Shown here: positions 26,602 to 33,830 of the stretch, one piece after another
How positions within the stretch are numbered: position 1 is the first letter of the stretch
How the letters are laid out: every line of letters starts with the position of its first letter
DNA from: Pontibacter deserti
Lineage (GTDB): Bacteria; Bacteroidota; Bacteroidia; Cytophagales; Hymenobacteraceae
Assembly (NCBI RefSeq): GCF_023630255.1
Contig: NZ_JALPRS010000001.1
Coordinates: 496,001-560,000 of the forward strand
Direction of reading: 5' to 3'
Length of the DNA: 64,000 nt
The notes under the pieces: generated by a model
The model's input: the letters and a program-made list of their open reading frames with translations, nothing else
Told to the model about the DNA's origin: nothing
Database searches by the model: none
Translations under genes and position numbers: made by a program

Positions 26602-27066
26602 CTATACTTCGGCCTTCATAAAATCGAAAGCGCCTTTGCGCAGGTTTATACCATGCTCCAGGTACGCTTTAAGGCATGCCAGGAAGTTGGCCCAGCCAGC
26701 GGTATTGCCTTTCAGCCAGTTCAGGCCGGCTTCGTTATTTTCCATTTCCTTTTCGGTGATGGTTACAACGGTGGCATTTTCACCTTTCGGTGTAAGGTTA
26801 ATCTCAACCAGCAGTTCATTTCCGTCTGTGCCATCCCAGTAATAAGCTATGTAGTTGTCTTTTTCGATTTTACCGACTCTGACAGGGAATGTCTCCTCAA
26901 ACTCCGGAAACTTCCAGGTCAGGGTTTTGCCTTCCTCCATGCGACCGGAGCCTTCAGAAATAAAGTAATTAGACATTTTAGCCGGGTCAACTATGGCTTC
27001 GAATACGTCATGGGCAGGTTTAAGCACCTGTAAGGCTGTTTTGATTTCGAGTTTCTGGTTTTCCAT
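26602..27066 (-). CDS. SRPBCC (AHSA1-like) START-fold protein
   Basis: The 154 residues follow the AHSA1 pattern: IKTALQVLKPAHDVFEAIVDPAKMSNYFISEGSGRMEEG, LTWKFPEFEETFPVRV and the C-terminal LNWLKGNTAGWANFLACLKAYLEHG helix. It binds an unknown hydrophobic ligand. It is a second SRPBCC gene in 4 kb but is not a close copy of the one at 23288. Its gene is convergent with dinB-like. Confidence 0.87.
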   Translation of the reverse strand: MENQKLEIKTALQVLKPAHDVFEAIVDPAKMSNYFISEGSGRMEEGKTLTWKFPEFEETFPVRVGKIEKDNYIAYYWDGTDGNELLVEINLTPKGENATVVTITEKEMENNEAGLNWLKGNTAGWANFLACLKAYLEHGINLRKGAFDFMKAEV

Positions 27067-27210
27067 GTTAGTTTATACTTGCAGCTTTAAACCAAGGGGT
27101 TAAAAAGTTGTGGTTTTTAGTCTGATGTTCGCATCTCTGTTCCTTCCAGCAGGTTAGCGGATCTTTCAGCTTTTTATAGTTATAGAGGCCCAACGTAACC
27201 CATGCTTTGC

Positions 27211-27656
27211 TTAATCCTCTATTGCCTCGATACCAAGTTGCTTCAGTCGCTCAAGGTGCTCCTTCATGGTGTTGAGCTGTTCAGGGGAGTGACCCTGCCA
27301 ATCTGTGACCTCGCCTACGACACGAAGCGGATTCCGGGAACGGTATGATTTCGTTGGATTGCCTGGAAATTTCTTGTCCGTTAAATTAGGGTCATCTTCG
27401 ATAGGGCCTGTTGGCTCTACTATATAAATTCTGCCTATTCCTTCGCCTTGGGCAAGTTCAGCTCCCAGATAGCAGCATCCAGTGTAGCAGTCAGATACAC
27501 AAAAGATGCCCTTTTCCGGGTGCCATAGTTTGAATTAAAACCTGGTTCAATCAGGTCTCCCTGCTTCAGATCAGACTTTGTGCCATGGTAGAACTTCTCC
27601 GAGTTCAGGTCGTGGGCATCCGCTGTTAGCTTGCCCTCACTTTTGTTCGTTTTCAT
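27211..27656 (-). pseudogene. arr: arr, rifampin ADP-ribosyltransferase, with -1 frameshift
   Basis: The first frame gives 73 codons with Arr hallmarks (FYHGTKSDLKQGDLIEPGFNSNYG, FVYLTATLDAAIW). It then turns to a false stop. One base earlier, another frame continues the family exactly: ELAQGEGIGRIYIVEPTG, NPTKSYRS, WQGHSPEQLNTMKEHLERLKQL, and a stop at 27211. The break sits at TGGGAGCTGAA, where Arr genes have TGGGGAGCTGAA (one G fewer), so a single base was lost from a G-run near 27455. Arr inactivates rifampicin by ADP-ribosylation and is a well-known integron cassette gene. The loss may be real decay or a homopolymer sequencing error. Confidence 0.85.
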
Positions 27657-27713
27657 TGTTGCTATATTTTTTATGAGGATCTTTATGTTCTATGAGGCAG
27701 CTGTTATCAATTA

Positions 27714-27779
27714 CTAACGGTTAGTATAAACTGCACGCTAGACCGTCGGCCGAAGGATGACTTTTATACAGTGTTAGCC
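27714..27779 (-). other. attC-like imperfect palindrome 1 (after lipoprotein gene)
   Basis: On the minus strand GGCTAAC ACTGTATAAA opens and TTTATACT AACCGTTAG closes an imperfect stem of about 66 bases, with an unpaired middle. The outer boxes AAC/GTTAG are as in integron attC sites. It lies between the lipoprotein stop and arr. Confidence 0.4.
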
Positions 27780-27787
27780 ATCGCTTT

Positions 27788-28548
27788 TTATATTTTTAGC
27801 CTTATATAACTATAATCATCTTCCCTGGGTATACCATTAATTTCTATCACTTTATCTAGAGGTAGTATCTGGATAATTAGTGTGCTTGGTGATTCCCAGT
27901 AAAACTCATATGGTGACCATTTCTGTTGATTTATCTCAATGAACTTAATTAAGTTCTGTCCATTGTTTTCAATCCTGAATACCTGAATCCCTAGTGGCGG
28001 CCCTTCCAGACCGTATGGCATTGAGAGGCTTGCAAGCATTTTTTTGTCGGGGGAGATGTAAGGTCTAGTCCAGGTTGTATCTAGTTTTCCTGTTGTTTTG
28101 TCAACCAGATAACATTCATAGTGTTCCCAAAAGATCCTTCTACAAGATATTTATTGATTGACTTAATCTGCCCTGCATACTTATATTCTCTGATGTCTTC
28201 ATCATCAGATTCAGGGCTGTTCAACGTGTCTCTGAATGCGGTTAGAAATTTCCAATTTCCGTTAGTTAGCACCTGTAGTACACCGTCCTTCTTCCGTGAG
28301 TTAGTCGTGTCTGTTGTTAGTGCGTCTGAATAAGCTTTTTTAGCCCTATCAAAATCCGCTTTTGTAGCCTTGTCAATAGAATACGCTACTGACGCTGTTT
28401 CCTTTTCTTCGGTTGGTTTTGCTTCTACTGCTGGACTTTTGGTTTCGTTGTTTATCTGAGCTTTTTCTTCTGCTTTTGCAGCTTCAGACGGTTTGCTACT
28501 ACAGCTAAAAATGAAAGCAATTGTCAGGAGAGGCAGTATATTTTTCAT
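27788..28548 (-). pseudogene. Lipoprotein of unknown function with -1 frameshift
   Basis: The 5' frame (from 28548) starts with a lipoprotein signal ending in IFSCSS, an Ala/Glu/Lys-rich linker, then a domain ending LVEGSFGNTMN before a false end. In the next frame the sense resumes immediately: WEHYECYLVDKTTGKLD, TRPYISPDKKMLASLSMP, through to IRLKI at 27788. Adding one T to the TTTT run near 28131 (giving SFWEHYECYL) joins the two parts into one lipoprotein of about 250 residues. I recognise no family. This is the second homopolymer frameshift in the island. Confidence 0.7.
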
Positions 28549-28558
28549 TTTTAAATTA

Positions 28559-28626
28559 GGCTAACGTTACTCGTGCAGCCAATAAGCAAAGTGTAAATGA
28601 GTATAAAGGCTGCACTTTGTTGTATG
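28559..28626 (-). other. attC-like imperfect palindrome 2 (after small gene)
   Basis: On the minus strand ATACAAC AAA GTGCAGCC ... GGCTGCAC GAGTAAC GTTAGCC: an 8-bp perfect inner stem (28573-28580 with 28608-28615), AAC and GTTAG outer boxes, and a 27-base middle. Confidence 0.45.
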
Positions 28627-28632
28627 AGGTTT

Positions 28633-28911
28633 TTAATTAATTTCTTTCAGGTCCGTCTTTAATATCCATAGAGCGGTTGGCTTCTCATTATGGCATTCAA
28701 GTCCAAGGGCTTTTACATCACAGTCAAATTGAAATAAAACTCTGTTTTTGTTAGGGAAACCCAACTCGTCTGCATGATTTACTATGATGCCTTGCTCTTT
28801 AATTAATTTCCAATAGTTCTCACTCTCATTACATTCTTTGTCAGGAGTTTCTGTTCCATTGAAAGTATAAAGCATAAATCTTTGTCCTTTTTTCATTATT
28901 GCAAATGACAT
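28633..28911 (-). CDS. Hypothetical protein of the cassette-like island
   Basis: I start at the ATG at 28911 (MSFAIMKKGQRF); the longer frame would run into the palindrome upstream. The 92-residue protein is rich in charged and aromatic residues (YWKLIKEQGIIVNHADELGF, FQFDCDVKALGLECHNEK) and has no signal or membrane segment. I recognise no family. Base composition is like the other island genes. It is flanked on both sides by attC-like palindromes, so it behaves like a one-gene cassette. Confidence 0.55.
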   Translation of the reverse strand: MSFAIMKKGQRFMLYTFNGTETPDKECNESENYWKLIKEQGIIVNHADELGFPNKNRVLFQFDCDVKALGLECHNEKPTALWILKTDLKEIN

Positions 28912-28980
28912 ACAATGGTTAGTACAGGCTGCGAACAAGGCGTAGCTGAAGTATGAAGCCTGTGCAATGTTGTACTAAGC
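28912..28980 (-). other. attC-like imperfect palindrome 3
   Basis: On the minus strand AGTACAAC ATTGCACAGGCT ... AGCCTGTACTAACC ATTGTATG. A 7-bp perfect stem (ACAGGCT/AGCCTGT) with imperfect outer arms about 20 bases long. It lies between two minus-strand genes. Confidence 0.4.
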
Positions 28981-28989
28981 TTTTCTTAT

Positions 28990-29469
28990 TTAAGTAGAAG
29001 AATCTTCCATAGAAGTTAACATCCATTTGCCTTTATTTTTATTGAAAACATATGTGAAGTAAACTCCAGTATCTTCTAAGGTGTAAATCATAGTTACTGT
29101 ACTGTTACTTTCTTCTTTTTTCTCAAGATGATGCTCTCCAACCTGCATTTGGGAAAAGTTTATAAATAACCAATCTTCTTTACTAATGTATCGTGTTACA
29201 GACCCTATATCTTCCATTAATGTGATTTTGTATGGAAACTCTACTCTCGAAAGTTGAAAAACTGAATCTGACGAAAACTTCAGGAAAAAGCTGTCAAAGT
29301 ATTCATTGTTGGTCTTTTCTTCTTCAATATTACCAACATCAACAGCGTCCGACTTACTAAATCTGGAAGATGTGTTTTCTTTAGCAATGTTTTTGGTAAT
29401 GTCATTAGCGACCCGTGTATTGTCGCAGCCAACACTAAAGAGCATTATTACAAGACAAAGTAATTTCAT
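28990..29469 (-). CDS. Hypothetical lipoprotein
   Basis: The 159-residue protein has a lipoprotein signal ending in LFSVGC. The mature part is a beta-rich domain with no recognised family: SVFQLSRVEFPYKITLMEDIGSV, EDWLFINFSQMQVGEHHL and YTLEDTGVYFTYVFNKNKGKWMLTS. The last segment resembles DUF4348-like periplasmic proteins of Bacteroidota, but I am not sure. It is the first gene of the accessory island on its strand and is bounded by palindromes. Confidence 0.65.
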   Translation of the reverse strand: MKLLCLVIMLFSVGCDNTRVANDITKNIAKENTSSRFSKSDAVDVGNIEEEKTNNEYFDSFFLKFSSDSVFQLSRVEFPYKITLMEDIGSVTRYISKEDWLFINFSQMQVGEHHLEKKEESNSTVTMIYTLEDTGVYFTYVFNKNKGKWMLTSMEDSST

Positions 29470-29472
29470 AGT

Positions 29473-29547
29473 TTAAGTTAAGTACAACTCCCAGATAAAC
29501 CAAAACATCGCTTACCTGCACTATATATGTGGTTGTGTAAGTTAAGG
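29473..29547 (-). other. attC-like imperfect palindrome 4 (5' edge of island)
   Basis: On the minus strand CTTAACTTACACAAC opens and GTTGTACTTAAC closes an imperfect inverted repeat with a 40-50 base middle. It stands just upstream of the first island gene, where an attC of a missing cassette or an attI would be expected. Confidence 0.35.
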
Positions 29548-29631
29548 GGTGGTAATTGAATATTATCTAATCCACCTTAAGTATTCAGCTCTCAATATAT
29601 AAAATTTGCCTGTCATTTACCCATAAAGAAT

Positions 29632-29665
29632 AAACGGCCTGCTACTTTTCAGTAACAGGCCGTTT
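29632..29665 (-). terminator. Terminator of threonine synthase
   Basis: AAACGGCCTG and CAGGCCGTTT form a 10-bp stem with a 14-base loop, just downstream of the minus-strand gene ending at 29688. Nearly the same hairpin ends pgk at 31979. Confidence 0.75.
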
Positions 29666-29687
29666 TATAAGTATAGCTAACTATAGT

Positions 29688-30902
29688 TTAATTAAGGGTG
29701 CTTTTGCAGAAAACATCAGACAGGTTCTCCATGTATTTCTGGCCGGAACCGGTGTTTAGCAACAGGATATTTTCATCCTGAGAGATATATCCAGTTTCCA
29801 GAAGTTTACGGGCAGCCATCCACACGGCAGCGCCTTCCGGGGCTACAAACAAGCCTTCGTTTGCACCCAGTTCTTTTAACCCGGCTACCATTTCGGCTTC
29901 AGTTATACTTATGGCAGTGCCCCCGGAGGCATGTATGGTTTGCAGCATAAGCGGCTCGCCTAAGGGGCGAGGCACAGCCAGGCCATTGGCTATAGTTGGT
30001 TTACCTATATAATTCTGTGCGTTTGGTTGTCTGCCACTTAATGTCTCGATTAGCGGCTGGCAGTTAGCGGCCTGCACTGCTACCATGCGTGGCAATTTTA
30101 TAGTTGGTGCAAGCCAGCCAAGCTGTTGCATTTCCTTAAAGGCTTTCCAGATACCGATCAGGCCAGTGCCGCCACCGGCAGGGTAAAGTATAACGTCGGG
30201 CAGGTTCCAGTTCAGTTGCTCTGCAATTTCATAACCCATGGTCTTTTTCCCTTCCAGGCGGTAAGGCTCTTTCAGCGTCGATACATCCAGCAGTTCGTTG
30301 TTACTGTTCAGTTCTTTTACTTTAGCAGCGCAGTCGTTTATCAGGCCATCTACCAATATAACTTCGGCACCATACCAGTAGCACTCATCCCGGAACGCTT
30401 TAGGCGTATGGCGCGGCATTACAACCAAAGCGCGCATGCCTGCTTTGGCACAATATGCGGCCATGGCAACCCCGGCATTACCGGCAGTAGGTATAATGCA
30501 GCCCTCCACACCGTGCTCTTTTGCTTTGGATATGGCCATGCTTAAACCACGTGCTTTAAAAGATCCGGTTGGGTTCTGGCCTTCGTCTTTTAGTTGCAGC
30601 GAGGTAAGCTCGTACTTTGCGGCTAGGTTGCTAAGGGTAAGTATAGGCGTAAAGCCTTCGCCAAGGCTAACTATATTTTCCTGGTGCAGCACGGGCAGCA
30701 TTTCCTGGTAGCGCCACATGGTGCCTTCGCGGTGCTTCAGTACCTCTTTGGTAAGTTGCTTATTGGTTTCGTAACGGGCAAGCAGCGGCAAATGGCAACA
30801 CGGCGATACGGTTTGTTTTTCGTAGGCAGAATAGGGGGAGCCACAGCGCGAACAGGTCAGGGTGCTTAGGTGGCTCAGGCGGTAGTTTAGGGTTGTTTCC
30901 AT
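29688..30902 (-). CDS. thrC: Threonine synthase
   Basis: The 404 residues from 30902 (METTLNYRLS) contain an N-terminal zinc-ribbon-like part with CSRCGSPYS and CCHLPL, then the PLP fold: lysine in TGSFKARGLSMA, GCIIPTAGNAGVAMAAYCA, and the phosphate loop AGGGTGLIGIWKAF. It converts O-phosphohomoserine to threonine. The Cys-rich start and this length are typical of the plant-type enzyme. The earlier ATG at 30953 would prepend a hydrophobic tail. A LysR gene lies 62 bases upstream in the same direction. Confidence 0.9.
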   Translation of the reverse strand: METTLNYRLSHLSTLTCSRCGSPYSAYEKQTVSPCCHLPLLARYETNKQLTKEVLKHREGTMWRYQEMLPVLHQENIVSLGEGFTPILTLSNLAAKYELTSLQLKDEGQNPTGSFKARGLSMAISKAKEHGVEGCIIPTAGNAGVAMAAYCAKAGMRALVVMPRHTPKAFRDECYWYGAEVILVDGLINDCAAKVKELNSNNELLDVSTLKEPYRLEGKKTMGYEIAEQLNWNLPDVILYPAGGGTGLIGIWKAFKEMQQLGWLAPTIKLPRMVAVQAANCQPLIETLSGRQPNAQNYIGKPTIANGLAVPRPLGEPLMLQTIHASGGTAISITEAEMVAGLKELGANEGLFVAPEGAAVWMAARKLLETGYISQDENILLLNTGSGQKYMENLSDVFCKSTLN

Positions 30903-30964
30903 ATCTTTATCTACGGCAAATTGCAGTACTGATATGACGAAACAAAATAGCAAAAAGGAATAGG

Positions 30965-31870
30965 CTATGCCATTTTGGAATAGTGGCGTTTGGTAAACTG
31001 GATGAAGTCTTTGTAAGGAAAATTGTTCTCGGTGCCTTTGCGCTGTATAAAGTTAAAGCTCCGCCTTACGTGCAGGTCAGCAATAGGCACTTCCACCAAC
31101 TCACCAGACTCCAGCTCTTTCAAGACGGCCTGACGTGGCAGAAAAGAAAGGCAGGTATCTACCCGCACAAAGTTTTTCAGGGCTTCGGTACCTCCCAGTC
31201 TGATCTTGATTGGTAGTTCGCTCAGCCTGATCTTCTTTCGCTCAAGGGCATCTTCCAGCACAGCTAACGTACCTGAACCTCTTTCGCGCAGGGCTAACGG
31301 GATATCATACAGGTCTTTTACTTCGAGCTGCATTTTTTTGAGCGGGTTACGTGACGAGCAAACAGCTATCACATCATCCGTTAGAAAAGGAGTATAGGTA
31401 ACGTTACTTACTTTACTAATTCCTTCTACAATGCCCAGGTCCAGTTCATGGTCCAGCAACGCTTTCAGTATGTTCTCGCTGTTGCGGTTTTTGAGGGTAA
31501 GCTGCACGTTGGGGTTCTTCTGAAGGTAAGCAGACAGCACCGGGGGCAAAATGTAAAGCGAGATAGTTGTACTAGCGCCAAGTACCATATTTACCTGTGG
31601 TGAAAAGTTCTCGCTTAGCTGCTTAAACTCATGGTATAGCTCGTTCTGGAGTTGCTTGGCTAGCAGCATTTTTTCGTAAAGCATTTTGCCGGCAGGGGTA
31701 AGGGCTACACTATTGCCTAACCGCTCAAATAAACCGGTCTTGTAGTACTCTTCCAGTGCTTTTACCTGCTTGCTAATAGCAGACTGACTGATAAATAGGC
31801 TCTGGCTGGCTTTGGTAAAGCTGAGCAACCGGGCCACTTCCATAAATATTTCGTGCTTATGCGAGAGCAT
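30965..31870 (-). CDS. LysR-family transcriptional regulator
   Basis: The 301-residue protein has a clear winged helix at the start (FMEVARLLSFTKASQSLFISQSAISKQVKALEEYY) and a LysR effector domain (VNMVLGASTTISLYILPPVLSAYLQKNPNV). A CysB/CbbR-like regulator of metabolism is likely. It precedes threonine synthase on the same strand, so it may share a transcript with it or control it, but no operator could be assigned. No other gene lies in the 160 bases upstream. Confidence 0.93.
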   Translation of the reverse strand: MLSHKHEIFMEVARLLSFTKASQSLFISQSAISKQVKALEEYYKTGLFERLGNSVALTPAGKMLYEKMLLAKQLQNELYHEFKQLSENFSPQVNMVLGASTTISLYILPPVLSAYLQKNPNVQLTLKNRNSENILKALLDHELDLGIVEGISKVSNVTYTPFLTDDVIAVCSSRNPLKKMQLEVKDLYDIPLALRERGSGTLAVLEDALERKKIRLSELPIKIRLGGTEALKNFVRVDTCLSFLPRQAVLKELESGELVEVPIADLHVRRSFNFIQRKGTENNFPYKDFIQFTKRHYSKMA

Positions 31871-31978
31871 ACTTTTTTGTTAGTTACTGTTACAAGTATA
31901 ACGGTTGTTTTATAACTATAATGATAAGTGCTGACTGATTATAGGAAAGCTCCTTAAGTTAATTATCTTAGAAACTAT

Positions 31979-32012
31979 AAACGCCCTGCCACTTTTCAGC
32001 AGCAGGGCGTTT
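31979..32012 (-). terminator. Terminator of pgk
   Basis: AAACGCCCTGC and GCAGGGCGTTT form an 11-bp stem with the same CACTTTTCAGCA-type loop as the threonine synthase terminator at 29632. T-run on the minus strand toward pgk. Confidence 0.8.
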
Positions 32013-32033
32013 TATAAATATAGTAACTATAGT

Positions 32034-33233
32034 TTAGTAATCATCGCGCTCTATGGCGGCTACGCCTGGCAGGGTTTTGCCTTCCATGTACTCCAGCAGT
32101 GCACCGCCACCCGTCGATACATAAGATACCTTATCAGCGTAGCCAAACTTGTTAACAGCTGCAGCGGAGTCACCGCCGCCAATCAGCGAGTAAGCACCCA
32201 TGCGTGTTGCATCCACAACAGCATCGGCAACAGCTTCGGTACCTACCGAGAAGTTCGACATCTCAAACACACCCATCGGGCCATTCCAAAGTATAGTTTT
32301 AGAGTTGCGGATAACTTCGGCATACATTTCGCGGGCAGTCGGGCCAATGTCCAGGCCCATCCAAAGTGGCTTAATGTGGTGGCTTAGACTGGTGTCGATG
32401 TTGGCGTCGTTGCTGAACGCATCAGCCACTACAGAGTCAACCGGGATCATCAGGTTCACGCCTTTTTCGCGGGCCATGGCAATCAGTCGCTTCGCCAGGT
32501 CAATTTTATCTTCTTCTACCAACGATGAACCGATCTGGCCACCATCTGCCTTCACAAACGTATAGCTCATGCCGCCACCAATCAGCAGGTTGTCCACGCG
32601 GTCCATCAGTTTCTCGATGATCAGGATCTTATCGGAGATTTTGGCACCACCCATGATAGCGGTGTAAGGGCGCTCGGCATTACCCAGTACACGACGTGCA
32701 TTGTCGAGCTCGGCCTGCATTACGTAACCCATCATTTTATCTTGCGGGAAGTAGCGTGCTATAACTGCCGTTGAAGCATGCTCACGGTGAGCAGTTCCGA
32801 AGGCATCGTTCACGTACACATCACCCAGCGTAGCCAGTTCTTTGGCAAAATCAGCATCGCCTTTTTCTTCATCCTTATGGAAACGCAGGTTCTCGAGTAG
32901 CAGTATTTCGCCTGGTTTTAGCTCCTGCGCCAGCTGTGCCGCCTGTGGCCCAACGCAATCTTCCGCAAACAACACATTAGTGTTAAACTCCTGCGATAAA
33001 CGGTTTACCAAGTGTTTCAGCGAGTATTTCTCTTCAGGACCAGCTTTCGGTCTGCCCAAATGCGACATCAGGATAACAGCGCCACCATCGGCTAAAATTT
33101 TCTGAATAGTTGGTACAGCCGCTCTGATGCGTGTATCGTCGGTAATGCGGTAATCCGAATCGAGTGGTACGTTAAAATCTACCCGCACCAGCGCTTTTTT
33201 GCCGGCGAAGTTATACTGGTCTATCGTTCTCAT
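32034..33233 (-). CDS. pgk: Phosphoglycerate kinase
   Basis: The 399-residue glycolytic kinase has the canonical start [49 protein letters not shown], the nucleotide-binding [12 protein letters not shown], and the C-terminal [12 protein letters not shown] and [14 protein letters not shown]. It transfers phosphate between 1,3-bisphosphoglycerate and ADP. It is a single-gene unit with its own candidate -7 box upstream and a strong terminator downstream. Confidence 0.98.
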   Translation of the reverse strand: MRTIDQYNFAGKKALVRVDFNVPLDSDYRITDDTRIRAAVPTIQKILADGGAVILMSHLGRPKAGPEEKYSLKHLVNRLSQEFNTNVLFAEDCVGPQAAQLAQELKPGEILLLENLRFHKDEEKGDADFAKELATLGDVYVNDAFGTAHREHASTAVIARYFPQDKMMGYVMQAELDNARRVLGNAERPYTAIMGGAKISDKILIIEKLMDRVDNLLIGGGMSYTFVKADGGQIGSSLVEEDKIDLAKRLIAMAREKGVNLMIPVDSVVADAFSNDANIDTSLSHHIKPLWMGLDIGPTAREMYAEVIRNSKTILWNGPMGVFEMSNFSVGTEAVADAVVDATRMGAYSLIGGGDSAAAVNKFGYADKVSYVSTGGGALLEYMEGKTLPGVAAIERDDY

Positions 33234-33312
33234 GTAGTAAGGTTATAGTTTTATTTCTGTTTACGTTGTTCGTGTTTCAGCTTTTTTTGTTGCTGAAATT
33301 TAAAAGGATGAA

Positions 33313-33320
33313 CAAATATA
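33313..33320 (-). promoter_or_regulatory. Candidate -7 box of pgk promoter
   Basis: On the minus strand TATATTTG matches TAnnTTTG exactly, about 80 bases before the pgk start. No good -33 box is seen at the expected distance. Confidence 0.35.
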
Positions 33321-33359
33321 GTAAAAACGGTATAGTTTGTCTGGTTAAGGATAGATACC

Positions 33360-33580
33360 CCTTCCCAATCTTCCTCTATAAACAGAGGAGGAGTTTACCT
33401 GCCTCAGCCCCTCCTTGTCTAAGTTGGGGAGCTTTTCTGCTACTCCGGTAGTTGAAGCTATAGTTTCATAGTTCCCGTTGAAACACCCCTGTAGTCCCCT
33501 CAAGGGGACAGTTTCTGCTTTTGCTATTTCAAATCAGCAGCGCGATGCCTAAAGACGGGGCCCCGCGGCCGTGAGCGCAC
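33360..33580. repeat. Intergenic stack of short inverted repeats
   Basis: A non-coding stretch holds several typical interspersed pieces: CCCCTCC...GTTGGGGAG, then GTCCCC TCAA GGGGAC inside an imperfect repeat (33494-33516), then a GC-rich block (GGGGCCCCGCGGCCG, near 33558). They do not belong to any gene. Confidence 0.5.
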
Positions 33581-33589
33581 CAATGTATA

Positions 33590-33725
33590 ATTGAAACTAT
33601 AGGCAAGTAGAGCTCCCAGGATTGGAGGATACTATAAAAGTATAGCTTGGTTCAAGTAAGTATAAACAATAGCCATTAAACAAATAAGATGTCTCGGCTT
33701 CGCTCGACATGACAAAGAGAGGAAT
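33590..33725 (+). repeat. Dispersed intergenic repeat, copy 2
   Basis: Carries GCAAGTAGAGCTCCCA, TATAGCTTGGTTCAA and TCTCGGCTTCGCTCGACATGAC in the same order as copy 1 at 17350-17500. It lies between pgk and the D-Ala-D-Ala ligase gene and is not coding. Confidence 0.65.
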
Positions 33726-33817
33726 CAAAAACTATACTATTGAACCTATACTTCCAGTTATCAATTCTAAATAAAACTCTTAAGTTTTACCCTTATTAAT
33801 TAACGCTTCCAATTTAT

Positions 33818-33825
33818 TACCTTTG
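33818..33825 (+). promoter_or_regulatory. Candidate -7 box directly before ddl start
   Basis: TACCTTTG fits TAnnTTTG and ends only 5 bases before the ATG at 33831, which would make the transcript almost leaderless. The -33 region is not clear. Confidence 0.3.
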
Positions 33826-33830
33826 CAGGA

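Noticed and set aside
29688..31870. LysR and threonine synthase as a mobile catabolic cluster
   Set aside because: Base composition and words match the surrounding chromosome, and both are ordinary housekeeping families.
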